From contig ML682118.1 of assembly GCA_007922195.1 (NCBI GenBank), positions 1,390,265-1,454,264 of the forward strand: a stretch of DNA of 64,000 nt. The letters are read 5' to 3'. Origin of the DNA: Podocnemis expansa. Lineage: Eukaryota > Chordata > Testudines > Podocnemididae. How positions within the stretch are numbered: position 1 is the first letter of the stretch; each line of letters starts with the position of its first letter. Both the position numbers and the translations under genes were made by a program. The notes under the pieces are model-generated. The model did no database searches and was not told where the DNA came from. It worked only from the letters and a program-made list of their open reading frames with translations. Of this stretch, positions 12,480-23,454 are shown piece after piece.

Positions 12480-13355
12480 ACAACTAAGTGGGAATTAATG
12501 TGAAATCTCAATAATACAGAGTAGAATTTTATGGTGATAATATTTCAAATAACCAAAAGTGTCTAGACATGATTTTAAATTATTTAAAAAAATGAAAAGA
12601 GAGCCCTCCCACAATATTTTAATTTCAATTCATATTCAATAGATCTTAATCAAGTGATGTGTTCATTTTATACTTCATTTGTTTCTTTGCAGGAAAGTTG
12701 ATGATGCACACAGTTTGAATAGTCTCATACAGAAACTTCTGAGGTCAATGAGAACATTTCCCTGGATTTCAGTGAGTGTTGGTCTTCCTCCTCAAATCTT
12801 CTTTGTAAACCCCCAAACTCATTTGATTGTTAATGTCAACAAATCTATGATGATAAAGGCAGGGGTGTTCAAAGCTTAGGGAATGAAGAAACCAAATCCA
12901 AGAGTCTTTCAAGGAGAGTTTGAGGCCATGTTCCTTAATGCCACCTTTGAAAATTTCTCCAAGTCCTTCACATTCTCATTAGACTAAACCTGGCAGTCCA
13001 TTTCAGAAAGACTGAAATAAAACTGGGGAGGGGGGACAAAAAAACCCAAGGTGGTAATTTCCCACATCATCGCGTTGTACATTTTCTTGAAGATGCCTGG
13101 AGCCCAAGAAAAGATTTGAAAACATATTTTGGGACGGATCATTACCAAATTGATATTGCATCTCTGCATTGAAATCAATGCACCTGGGACAATATAAATG
13201 AATTTAGGATTTCTTTCTGCCTAAACATAATTAAACTGAATGGGATATAGAATATCATCAATAACTTTTTTCCATAACTCAGTATCTATTGATTGATAAT
13301 AATCTGGTAAACTTAAAAGGTTCCTTTCTGCTTAGTGCAATGATTTATTCCCATT
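12480..13355. other. 3' flank of the intact OR gene, no other gene recognised
   Basis: AT-rich sequence downstream of the minus-strand OR. Short open frames at 12679-12879 and 12984-13178 have no recognisable motif. Confidence 0.4.
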
Positions 13356-13359
13356 TCAA

Positions 13360-14361
13360 TCAATGTCTCTGAATTCTTTTGAACATTTTACATTTCTTGG
13401 AAGCTCTTCTCAGAGCCTCTTTCACCTCTTTGTTTCTTAGGCTGTAAATGAGGGGATTGAACAGGGGTGTCAAGACAGTGTAGAAGACAGAAAATGCTTT
13501 GTTTAGTGCTTTCAGGGCACCAGTGTTTGGTAACTGGTAAATAGTCATTAAGGTCCCATAGAAAACTGTAACCACGATAAGGTGGGAGGAACAGGTGGAA
13601 AATGCCTTTTGCCTGCCAGTGCTGGAAGGGATCCTCAGGATGGTGATAATGATACAAATGTAAGATGCCAGAATCAAAAGAAATGGGAGAACAATATCTA
13701 CAGAAGCTAATATAAGGGTTGTCAGGGTAACCAGACTGGTATCATTGCAGGACAGGTTCATCAATGGGGTGAGATCACAGAAAAAATGATCAATTTCATT
13801 AGGGCCACAGAAATCTAATTTCAACATGAAAGATATTATTATGGAGGCAACTATGAATGAACATAGCCAAGATCCACCTGCCAACTGGGTACAGAACTTA
13901 CCGTTCATATGAGTGACATAGTGCAGCGGTGTATATATCGCTAAGTACCGATCATAAGACATCACAGCTAGCAAATAACACTCAGCAGTCAACAGGAATG
14001 CAAGCCAATAAAACTGAACAAGGCAGCTGTTAATAGAAATGTTTCTATCCCCTGTCAGGAAACTGGCAAGCATCCTGGGAAGGGTGGTGGAGGAGCCACA
14101 GATTTCCAAGCAGGACAAATTGCCCAAAAAGTAGTACATAGGTGTGTGAAGTTGCTGATCGGCCACAACTAAAATAATGATGAGCATGTTTGCAGTCATG
14201 GTGACTATGTAGATCACTAGAAAGAGCAAGAAGAAAAAAAATTGCAGTTCGGGGAAATTCCCAAATCCCAGTAGGATGAATGCCGAGATAGATGTTTGAT
14301 TTCCAACTTCTCGTCTCTCGATGGGGGTATAGAGAATTTTTCTGGCATGTCTCTCTATCAT
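13360..14361 (-). CDS. Olfactory receptor, class II, family 6/11-like (intact)
   Basis: Uninterrupted 333-residue seven-transmembrane receptor, single exon as usual for OR coding regions. It should bind odorants in the olfactory neuron cilium membrane and couple to a G protein. An N-glycosylation site NQT at residues 21-23 precedes TM1. Diagnostic motifs are LHTPMYYFLGNLS around 71-83, MSYDRYLAI at 134-142, KAFSTCSSH at 252-260 and NPLIYSLRNKEV at 302-313. Disulfide cysteines at about 113 (top of TM3) and 195 are present. Departures are AN instead of GN in TM1 (57-58) and AIY instead of AIC after the DRY motif. The ATG at 14361 gives a leader slightly longer than most ORs, but no better start is seen. 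Family assignment is by motif similarity only. Its upstream region is duplicated at 4.6-6.3 kb. Confidence 0.92.
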   Translation of the reverse strand: MIERHARKILYTPIERREVGNQTSISAFILLGFGNFPELQFFFFLLFLVIYIVTMTANMLIIILVVADQQLHTPMYYFLGNLSCLEICGSSTTLPRMLASFLTGDRNISINSCLVQFYWLAFLLTAECYLLAVMSYDRYLAIYTPLHYVTHMNGKFCTQLAGGSWLCSFIVASIIISFMLKLDFCGPNEIDHFFCDLTPLMNLSCNDTSLVTLTTLILASVDIVLPFLLILASYICIIITILRIPSSTGRQKAFSTCSSHLIVVTVFYGTLMTIYQLPNTGALKALNKAFSVFYTVLTPLFNPLIYSLRNKEVKEALRRASKKCKMFKRIQRH

Positions 14362-14439
14362 TGTATCTGGAGATTGAGAAAATGCAATGATCTGTTAAGC
14401 AGTCTTCTGCATGAGTAAACTCTCTGGATTCTCATCTAT

Positions 14440-15620
14440 TCAGTTGCATACAAATTCAGTGCACAACCTGATACCCAGTCTCATATTCTGTCACCTGAGT
14501 ATGTGTTACATTTCTCATACAGGGTGTTGGGAAGAGATTACACAGTCTTGCCCAAATAAGATACACAGAGACTGGACAGGTAAAGATTGTCACACAGGTG
14601 CCACAACTTCCTGATCAGCTCAACACTTACCAAAAATGCTGAGGGCTCTTGTCTGTCTCTGAAATCCAGGCAGAAAATATTTAGTGGTAGTCCCATAGCC
14701 TCACAAAATATTGGGCTGGGAAAATATATAGGACTTTTCTGCAGGAAAGTCTGGAAATTCAGCTCATAAGTAGCTGAAAAGCAGAAGGGGATTGTTCCCT
14801 TAGAAAGAGATGGGATTTCTGGGAAAAAATATAAAGATAGAAGTCAGAAGAGAGATGACTAAAAAGATAGAGGGGTAAGTACAGAGATGGGTTGACAGAC
14901 AGTTTTATTTATAGAACAGACTGATTTTTAAGGACAGAGATATCTCAATGTGTAAGGGAGTAAAGAAAGGGATCAGAAGGGCTTTGGGATCCATGTACAC
15001 AGGGGTATTATTTACAAGTCTGAATAGATTGGTGGGGAATAGCTGAAGAAACAGATGTAGAAGGGGATCATTGAAGGGATAGAGAAGTGTGTACTGGGAT
15101 AAGGAGACAAATAGATGTCTGTGTAAGGGACATGATACAGAGATAGGAAGGAAGGGGGTGGGTGTGGGTAGAGAGATCTCCTTTATGTTTCTTCAGTTTC
15201 CATGGAGGGACATACTAGTAAAATTCTCAGTCAAAGCTCTGAGATACAAGACACTGCCGAAGAGGAGTGGCTTTCAGATTAATGGCTGAGCATGAAGAAG
15301 AAGATTGAAGGTTTGCTTTGAGTCCGGTAGTGCTGACATTTAATCTTCAGAAAGAAGGAGTGACCACTCCATAACAAGTGACTGGGACTGGTCCATCTGT
15401 CAGGCTTGTCTTTGCAGTTCCTGGGAAGATGTCTGTAGGACACTGTGGAATGGGCCTTTCCTGCTGCTCATCATGCCTGTCTGCATCATAAAAAACTTTT
15501 ATATGAATAGAGGTCTGGACTCTTGCTGGCTTGGTGTCTCCAGTGGGCCCTGCAGCTGGTGAGCATTTAGAATTACCTTCACAAGGGAATTAACACTTTT
15601 GTGTTGTTAGAACAGTAAAA
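14440..15620 (-). repeat. OR-upstream block, paralogous to 4625-6300
   Basis: Upstream flank of the intact OR at 13360-14361. It shares collinear matches with 4625-6300 (shared words listed there), including a purine-rich, GATA/GACA-like degenerate tract at about 14800-15180. It probably contains the non-coding 5' exon or promoter of the OR, though no splice site or TATA element can be assigned with confidence. Confidence 0.55.
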
Positions 15621-15764
15621 CATCAGCAGCATTCAAATCACAAAGGAATTTGCCCTCTCCTCCACATCTTAGGTATCTGCCAAGAGCCAAGCACATTGGG
15701 ATATAACTTTCCATGTCTTCAATAACAACATCTGGCTCTTGCAGAACATTGTCCATCCACAGAA

Positions 15765-15900
15765 TGAAAGAAATGTCACATATAATGGTTTGTTTCATTG
15801 TCCCCATTCTGCAGCTGAGGAAACTGAAACACAAAAAATGATTCCCAAATGGATCTGAAAGAGATATTGGCATAGCATGAAACAGACCCAGGTTTACTCA
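15765..15900 (-). repeat. MIR-type SINE relic
   Basis: Contains ccccattctgcagctgaggaaactgaaac, the reverse-strand MIR core, followed by diverged tRNA-unrelated sequence. Ancient and short. Confidence 0.6.
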
Positions 15901-16304
15901 GCTAAAAGATGGCAGCCTGAAGGCATAGCCACACATATGGAAAATGTAGTTTATTTACTTTCAAATATTTCAATTGTGTACCACAGGGATTTATGTTACT
16001 GCTCATTACTGTAATCTCTGTGAACTTTCAAATAAAGTAAACAGGAAAGTTCCTTGTAAATTTCATGGACTCTCTAGATCTCTCCTACTTTCAGGGATAA
16101 AAAAGCCATTCTCTGGGTAGCTGGATTTTCATCTTTGATTTTTTTTTTGATTACATTCTTTCCTTTTTGGGGGTCGGTGGGAGGTAAAGGTTTGGTTGGC
16201 AGTTGGAGAGAGGGTCATCTTACATTGGTACGTAATATCCAAGGAACAAAGGTTTTAAGTTTCAGTGGAGGAGGTCACGTTTGGATAATAGGGAAAAGTG
16301 TGGG

Positions 16305-16475
16305 CTTTTTTCTTTCCATGACAAGGGTTGGGAAGCACTGGAATGAGTTACCTATTCTAGCGTTAGAGTCTCCATCCTTAGAGGATTTTACGCTGTACTT
16401 TAATAAAGCTTTTAGTGGAATGATTTATTTTGGGTTGGTTCTGCTTTGAGCAGAATTGACTAGATGGTGGTGGAC
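16305..16475 (+). mobile_element. CR1 LINE 3'-end fragment
   Basis: Matches the end of ORF2 and the 3' UTR: gggaagcactggaatgagtta, then ccatccttagaggattttacg, the FRLVLL*-like stretch and tgactagatgg. A second CR1 tail begins immediately after it. Confidence 0.75.
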
Positions 16476-17065
16476 TCTCCATCTGTAGTGGTTTTCAAGG
16501 CCTAGCCTGACAAAGCCCTGAAAAGCCACCAGTTTCTGCCAGCAGCTCTCTGCTCCCAATGCAGGCAGATTGAAAGAGCTCAGCAAAAAGATTCCCCCGC
16601 TCAGTGATCTCCTGTCCCCCTGATTTCATCAGGAAAACTGCACATCCTAGAGACAAAAGTACCCCAACTTCATCCCATGGCATTGGCTCCCTTCTGCTGG
16701 CAGGCAGAAAGGAGATCAGCACTCCCTTCCCTCTGCCTCCAGCAGGCACACTAGGAACCCAAGTGGAATACTTTGCCACAATTCCTGCTACAGACTGGGT
16801 GAGGAAAATGCTGATTTCCCATATCCTTGTCTACAGCAAAGAACATGCACTGGTCTTGTAGCCCCACAACAATGCTTTCCACCAAGGTCCTTAGGCTGCA
16901 GCTCCCTTTTGCAGTTGGCAGGAGGGCAGCCATGGGCCACATTGAATGATCCCACAGTTCCCAAGTTGGGAACCTCTGGTGTAATTAATGTTTGTTCGTG
17001 CTATGGGTACAGGTGCCTGGACTAGATGACTTTGCAAGGTCCCTTCCAGTCACACAGTTCTGATT
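16465..17065 (+). mobile_element. Second CR1 tail, split by an unidentified insertion
   Basis: CR1 sequence starts with ctccatctgtagtggttttcaagg...gacaaagccctg up to about 16518 and resumes at about 16977 with gtgcctggactagatgac...aaggtcccttccag. The roughly 460 bp between them are moderately GC-rich and end gttgggaacctctgg, like a hAT terminus. No matching inverted end was found on the left, so the inserted element stays unclassified. Confidence 0.55.
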
Positions 17066-17069
17066 CAAT

Positions 17070-18200
17070 GACTACCTTTACTTCAGTCAGTGAAGGCTCG
17101 GTGTGGTCATAACTTACTTTGGCTATAAAGGAAATGGAACCTGATCTCGCTTTATCTCTGATCTGCTTAAATGCTGTCAGGGCAGGATGAAGTTGCAAAA
17201 CTGAGGTCTTAAGGTTGACTCTGGATCCTTCTAGGAATTGTCATGGAAGAAGTTGAATAAACTTGCTGATGGATTGCTAATTGTACTAGAATCTTCTAAA
17301 TTGATTCCAGAGGACTTTTGTGAATTAATAGCCTAATAACCTCTCTTATCAACCTGACTTAAGAACTATACTCATATTTTGTGGTATTTTAATCACAGTA
17401 ACTTCCTTTTTGTCCTTTTTATTAATAAATGTTATATGTAGTTAATAAGAATTTGCTTTTTGTATACATTTGTGTAAAATCTGAAATATTCATTGACCTG
17501 GTGAGTAATGTGTTCATAATTTTGGGATCTGTAGAACTTTATATATGGTGAATAAAGTTTTGGTAAGCCTCCTATTATTGAACTTGGCTTTTGGGGTGGA
17601 AGTCAAAGATTGGGTTATTTAAAGGGGACTATATTTTAGCTTCTTGGTAGCACTGTGTTATTACTGAGGCTATTTGCATACTGGCATGCTGAAACCTAGT
17701 TAAAATAAACTAGCATCAAGGGAGATTGTCTGTCATATTCTTTGCAGATTGGCCTGACTGAGCATTCTCAATATATACTAGATAACTATACTATACAAAA
17801 AACAGCTGTTAAAATACAGCTAAAAAACAAAGTTGTATAACCTAGTGGGCATGGCCCAGAATTCAATTATTGATTTTTTTAATATAATTTCAAATGTATA
17901 ATATTGAATTTGTATTTAAAAATCATTTTTATCAGTCTGTATGTTCATGGTTGCAGAAAACTATGGGATGATTAAAAAAAGGAAGTTCAGACAATATTTA
18001 ATGACAATAGACTACCTGGATTAAAAAGGCTAAAACTTTAAAATCATTAAAACACAAATTATTGATGTCACACATCCAAACAGGAATAAAAAATCTAGTA
18101 AAAATCCTTACATCAAACTCTTACAGTTTTCAAGCAGCAGTTATTTTACTTTGCCTGTGTGTAAATTTCCATTATTAGCAATAGAAATACTTATTCATTG
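17070..18200. other. AT-rich intergenic DNA, nothing recognised
   Basis: Low-complexity, AT-rich sequence without supported genes or repeats. Confidence 0.4.
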
Positions 18201-18204
18201 TTTT

Positions 18205-18300
18205 GCATCAGATGCATCTAATGAAGTGGTTCAAAGCCCACAAAAGCTTATGCCTGAAGAAATGTTTTAGTCTTTAAGGTGCCACAGGACCTTTTTACAG
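18205..18300 (+). mobile_element. Penelope-like element 3' tail
   Basis: Contains catctaatgaagtggttcaaagcccacaaaagc...tagtctttaaggtgccacaggacc. The same tail, in the opposite orientation, follows the GIY-YIG coding sequence of the PLE at 55.3-55.8 kb, which is why it is assigned to PLEs. Confidence 0.7.
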
Positions 18301-18552
18301 GGAAATATTACCATTCAGAAAACTTACAAATGATTTATGGGATGGCTTTTGTTCATGAATGACATGGTACAACTTCCATTTTAAAGTTTTCCATTATTTA
18401 CTCCTTTCATCAGTTCTTCTTTTATTGTGACTTATTTGCACTGTATTTGACCATTCTTGAACTCAATATCCTTGTTCTCTATATTGTACAACTACTAGGA
18501 CTGGTTGAAAAATAAACTGCTTGAGAAAGAAGAATATGCTCTAGTGCCTTGT

Positions 18553-18897
18553 ATACATAGAACCATAGGGTTGGAAGGGACCTCATGAGGTCATCTACTC
18601 CAACCCCCTACCAAAAAAGCAGGACCACTTCCACTAAATTATCTCAGCCAGAGTTTTATCCAGCCGGGCCTTAAACATCTCCAAAGACAGAGATTCCATC
18701 ACCTCCGTAGGTAGCCCATTCCAATGCTTTACCACCCTCCTAGTAAGAAAGTTTTTCCTAATATCCAGCCTCGACCTCCCCAGCTGCATCTTCAAACCAT
18801 TGTTCCTTGTTCTATCCTCTGTTACTATTAAGAACAGCCAAGCTCCATCTTCCTCAGAGCATCCCTTCAGGTAGTTGAAGGTTGATATCAAATCCTC
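18553..18897 (-). mobile_element. CR1 LINE 3'-end fragment
   Basis: Clear minus-strand CR1 tail with the C-terminal 85 codons of ORF2 still open ([13 protein letters not shown]..., RVVKHWNGLP). The 3' terminus catagaaccatagggttggaagggacc is well preserved, so this is a relatively young copy. Confidence 0.9.
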
Positions 18898-19600
18898 CTT
18901 CAGTCTTCAGTATCACCATAGTGATACTGAAGATCATCCTGACACTGGTGAACTGTTGTGCCACCTTGGTCCTGAAGAGCTAGAGGACTCAGATGAACCC
19001 TGGTGACCAAAAGTTTGGCTCCATTCTGGCAATGCCATGGTGTTCCAATAAGGGGGTTCATTGGCTGGTGGTGGTGGTGTAGCATGCCTGTTCTGCCACA
19101 CCAGAGAGCGCATAGGGGGCTTGCCCCTAGACTGTAGGCACTTATGATGTTTGGTGGGAAGCAGAGGTGTGGGAAGACTGAAAGGACCCTTGCTGCCTTG
19201 TATGCATCTGGCTTAAATGTTTCTGGCAACTCAGTTGCATGGACGCTGCCCGTGGTAAAGGGAGGCTCATCTTGTTTGGCACTTGGAGGTCCCAACCCAC
19301 ATGGGCTTCTTTTGGTGCCACTGGTGCCTCAACTACCATTAGTTTTGCTTCCTGAAATGAGCACTTCTTTGGTGCTAAAGATGCATGCTGACATGCTGGA
19401 ACAGAGTGAATGCTCTGGTTTGAAGTACTCGGAGTGAAGGCTGAGGGGGGCAGCTCTGATGCTGGTCTTAGTGCTGCCTCCATCTACAGGGGTTTTAGAC
19501 TGATATCTCTGTCTTTCTTGGTTCCTGGTTTAAAGGAACTGCAAATTTTACATTTTTCTGGTCAGTGAGTTTCCCCCCAGACACTTAAGACACCTGTCAT
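18898..19600. other. Unassigned moderately GC-rich stretch
   Basis: Follows the CR1 tail directly. It begins with a short hairpin-forming stretch (cagtatcaccatagtgatactga near 18906-18929). Overlapping open frames occur on both strands, but none shows a recognisable protein family. It may be low-copy repeat interior or unique DNA. Confidence 0.35.
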
Positions 19601-20184
19601 GGGAATCACTCAGTTATTTAGTTCAACCCCTTGCTGAAAGCAGGGCCAGCACAACTCACAGAAGATATCTCACAAAAGTCACATATAATTAGTCTGTGGG
19701 ATAGACCGATGTGTGTATGAGCAGGTACGAACACCACAGTAGAAAATGTAACAAAATGAGAAAAATGACAAAATCTTTGTATCTATTTTTTTTCTGTGAT
19801 GTTCCATTTCTCTGTTGTCTTTTTGCTTGCTTTCTTGTATTATATTTTTCCTAATAACTTTTGATAGGTATTGGGCCCCAATAATACCTCCAGCTGCAGA
19901 TTAGAAAATAACTTTCTCCTGTTCAAGATATCTACTTCTGCAACAGCTCATTACTCTAGTGTTAGTGTCATGTTTTTGGCCATCCTGGGTGCCATCATAA
20001 GACCTCTGAATTTAAAAGCAAGTACATTAACTGGCTGAACTAAATATCATCTGTGACAACTCAGAAGCAATAAAGCAACAGTGGATTGCTAAGCCACTCT
20101 ATATGGTCTAGCTTCTCTGTGTAGGTAGAACGCTGAACTCTGTTACGCTATGATCTGCATGACCAATTTATATTTATAATCATA

Positions 20185-20260
20185 TCCCTATAATAATCTT
20201 GTTTGGTAAAGAAGTATTACTGTCCCCATATTACAGAAGATGTGATTTTCAAGCACACCT
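20185..20260 (-). repeat. Probable MIR-type SINE relic
   Basis: Contains attactgtccccatattacagaagatgtga, similar to the MIR core (reverse strand). Very short. Confidence 0.45.
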
Positions 20261-20374
20261 ATAGGGCTCAAGTGTTTTTAATTTCTAACAGGGACCATGC
20301 AGTCACTTCTTACACAAATTGATTTCTCCAGTAGAGCACCACTGGTCTCAGGAATAGCTTAGTCACTTGCTTAT

Positions 20375-20660
20375 CTACCCGTGTGATATATGTCATCATT
20401 CCAACAATGCCTGTCTGCTGTATGCATTGGTCAAAGTGGACTGTCTCTGTGCAAAAGAATAAATGGAAACAAATCAGGCATCAAGAATGGCTACATTCAA
20501 AAACCAGTAGGCGAACATTTCAATCTTTGTGACTATTCTGTTAAAAAGTGTGCTTCTTTCTGTGCTTCAGCAAAAAGAGTCTAAAATAAAAGATTGGAAT
20601 GTGAAACTACAGAATTGGAATTCATATGCAAACTTACTAACTTCACGCTGGGTTTGAATA
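20375..20660 (+). mobile_element. Penelope-like element GIY-YIG 3' fragment abutting an OR
   Basis: Translation shows CIGQSGLSLCKRINGN...SGIKN and KPVGEHFNL, aligning with the GIY-YIG region CIGDTGESLHRRINEH...DIRN and TVAEHLHL of the PLE at 55.5-55.8 kb. The downstream part keeps the LE.ET.ELEFICKL...LGLNR order of the PLE C-terminus. It ends within about 30 bp of recognisable OR sequence, so this copy marks the breakpoint that removed the OR 5' end. No endonuclease activity is expected from such a short fragment. Confidence 0.75.
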
Positions 20661-20666
20661 GGACTC

Positions 20667-21560
20667 TTGAATAGCTCCGTCATTCCAAAAGTGATTTCCT
20701 CCCAATTTGTCCTCAGAGCTTCTGTTTACAGCTGTGGTTACCCGCTAGCAAACTGTTCAAATCAAAATAGTTTGTACTTTTTCCTGGGTAATCTCTCCTT
20801 CCTTGAAATCTGCTATACAACCAACATATTCCCCAAGATGCTAGCTGGCTTCCTCAGTGAGAAAAACTCAATTTCCTTCAAAGGCTGTATGGCCCAATTT
20901 TATTTCTTTGGTTCCTTGGGTGGCACTGAGTGTCTCCTTCTATCCATGATGTCTTACGACCGCTATCTAGCTATATGCAATCCTCTCCGCTATGCAACGA
21001 TTATGAGCAAGGGCATGTGCATTAGCCTGGCAACAGCATCCTGGATTTCTGGCTTTGTGGTCACCTTGATAACTATTTGTTTCATGTCAAGCTTAACCTT
21101 CTGCGGCCCCAATGAAGTAGATCATTTCTTCTGTGATTTTTCCCCCCTCCTGAAACTGGTTTGCTCTGACATTTACCTCTTTGAAAAGATTTCCTTCTTC
21201 TTTTCTTCCATTCTGACACTGGTTCCCTTCCTGTTAACCGTGGTGTCCTACATTTATATCCTTTCAGCTATCCTCAAACTCCCATCTGCTGCCAGGTCAC
21301 AAAAGGCCATTTCTACTTGCTCATCGCATCTTACAGTAGTTACTATGTTCTATGGGACTCTTATTGTGATGTATGTGGTACCAGCTGCTGACCACTTCCT
21401 AGATCTGAATAAAGTATTCTCCATCTTCTATACTATTGTGACCCCCATGGTAAACCCCCTCATATACAGCTTAAGGAACAGGGAAGTACGTGAAGCCCTG
21501 AAGAAGGTATTAGGTAAAAAATTTGCTTCATTTTGGAAAGAAAAGAGTGGGAAGATATGA
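20667..21560 (+). pseudogene. Olfactory receptor, family 6/11-like, 5'-truncated
   Basis: Open for 297 codons and retains TM2-TM7: YFFLGNLSFLEICY, MSYDRYLAICNPLRY, KAISTCSSHL and NPLIYSLRNREV, with both disulfide cysteines. The frame opens on a TTG. No in-frame ATG occurs before the middle of TM2 (PKMLAGF), and the whole N-terminus and TM1 (the GN motif) are missing. Sequence just upstream is PLE-derived. Because the rest has no stop or frameshift, the truncation looks recent relative to the other OR pseudogenes. A distant upstream exon supplying TM1 cannot be excluded but would be unusual for an OR. Confidence 0.85.
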
Positions 21561-21654
21561 CTGTCCAGAATGTTATTCCATTCTTTCTTCTTAATTAGGC
21601 ATTTCACTCCATGATAACAAGGAGAATTTCTTTTTGTTAGAGCACAGCACTTCA

Positions 21655-21795
21655 CTGAAGGGTTAAGTGATCTGGGTTCTGGTCTTAGATCTGTTACTGA
21701 CTGATGTGTGATCTTGAGCATTTCACATAACCTCTATAGGACTCGATTCCCTCCTCTGTTATACTTCCTTATTCTCTTAATGGATATTTGACACC
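21655..21795 (+). repeat. MIR-type SINE relic
   Basis: Shows the MIR order: gatctgggttctggtcttag, gttactgactgatgtgtgatcttgagca, then cacataacctctatagg. Plus orientation, just downstream of the OR pseudogene. Confidence 0.65.
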
Positions 21796-22177
21796 TCTGA
21801 TGAAATGGAAATGTTCTGAATCCTTTATATGAATGCTGTGTGTGCCTCAGTTTCACCATTTGTTATTCAGGTATTCTGGTGGTGGGACACGGGTGTGTAA
21901 TCATTGCAGACACCCTTAGAGGGCAGGTGTGACAGCCTTCTGTCTGCCTGGACATAGACAGGGGTGACAATCTGTATCGTGGCAGTTCATGACTTGGCCC
22001 ATTCTCTGCAAGGACTACATGGTGGTGTTGTAGATGAGAGGTAGCAAGTATATGATCTGTTTACCCAAGAAAGAGACAAAGGATGAAGGAAGAGTAACTG
22101 ACTGTGACTGAGGATGGGCTGCTGGAATAAGTCAGTTCCCTTTTGGGACTGAGGGTGGATCACCCAAGGCTCTAGAT

Positions 22178-23016
22178 CAGAAGTGTCAAATTCATTTACT
22201 GTGGGGGGCACATTGGAAGGCAGGACATCTGCTGTGGGCCATGTGTCTGTGCAGGATCACCAACCCTTTCCCCTGCCACACTCAGTGTGGTGTGGGCTAA
22301 TCTTCCTCCTCCCCAATGCTGCAGGGTCTCGGGCACCTCCTCTTTTCCCTAACCTGTGGGCTTCCCTTTCCGACGCTGGCTTCCAGACCTCCCTTCTCCT
22401 GCTGTGCAGCCCATGAATCTGCTTCCCCTTCCCTTTCCTCTTCCCCTGTCTTATGGTGACAGGCACTGGCAATTGATTTCTTTCAGTCACAGCCACAGAG
22501 AGACTGCACTCCTGCCTCTTCCCCCCACCCCCTTCACTTATTCACTGTCAATCATTCAGCATGCTGGCCTTTGGTTGGGCTTAGACCCACCAGGCCTTTG
22601 ATTGGCTTGTTCCCACTTGGGTCACAGACACTTATTCTTTTCCTATTTACGATTCCTGCAGTGTGCTGTCAATCAAATCAGTGTAGGGACCTTGACAGTG
22701 AATAGTTGGGGAGGGTGGCAGTGTGGTGGCTGTCTGGGAATCTGGCTTAGCCTATTGTGATTGAGACTGATTGTTTGGCAGACTACAGCAGAGCTGAGCT
22801 GGGATTAACTGGAGAGTTTCCTTTCTTCCCCTGTGCTGTGACTGGCATCATGTGAGTGACTCTGAAGCTCACTTGGCTCTGTCTGGCTCATCTCTGTCAG
22901 GCCTGTCTGCTTCGCTGCTTCTGCAGAGAGCTCCCAGGCACAGACCAGGCAGCATCTCCAAGGGATGGATCTGCACCTTTGGTGGGCTAGATCTGCCCAT
23001 TAGTTTGACACCCCTG
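22178..23016. mobile_element. Non-autonomous hAT element, 839 bp
   Basis: Ends are inverted repeats: left cagaagtgtcaaattcat and right attagtttgacacccctg. Flanking 8-mers ctctagat (22170-22177) and cactagat (23017-23024) match at 7 of 8 positions, the length expected for hAT target duplications. The interior is GC-rich and has no transposase frame, so movement would have depended on a transposase in trans. Confidence 0.75.
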
Positions 23017-23407
23017 CACTAGATCCCCCTAGATGTATTTGCTTATTTCCTTTGTTAACAAGGACTGTCCTACTCTGTGTCTCCATCAGCTAATAAACAT
23101 TTATTGTTTTACAACACTGCCTGAGAGTCACTACTGACTGCAAAGTTTAGTGTGCAAGAATACTTTGATGAAGGGCAAGGAAGGGTTCTACATGTGTCTT
23201 CATGCGGGCAGACTCCCTGAAAGGCTCATGCTCCAACCAGGGGTGCTGAGAGTTCCCAGGTCAGACCCAAGGAGGTGCTGGAAGCCAAAGCTTGCTCTAG
23301 TTAGGGTGTGTTCTTAGGACTGGATAGTCAGACTACCAAAGGATCCTGTCTGAACTTCATTCTGAGTGATTCCAGGGAACCAAGAAGGGGCACTCCATAA
23401 CTACACC

Positions 23408-23450
<43 letters not shown>
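23408..23450. repeat. (GATA)n microsatellite
   Basis: About ten perfect units of GATA, read directly. Confidence 0.98.
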
Positions 23451-23454
23451 CCGC

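Noticed and set aside
19142..19483. Overlapping open frames on both strands
   Set aside because: No recognisable protein signature; shadows of each other in moderately GC-rich DNA.
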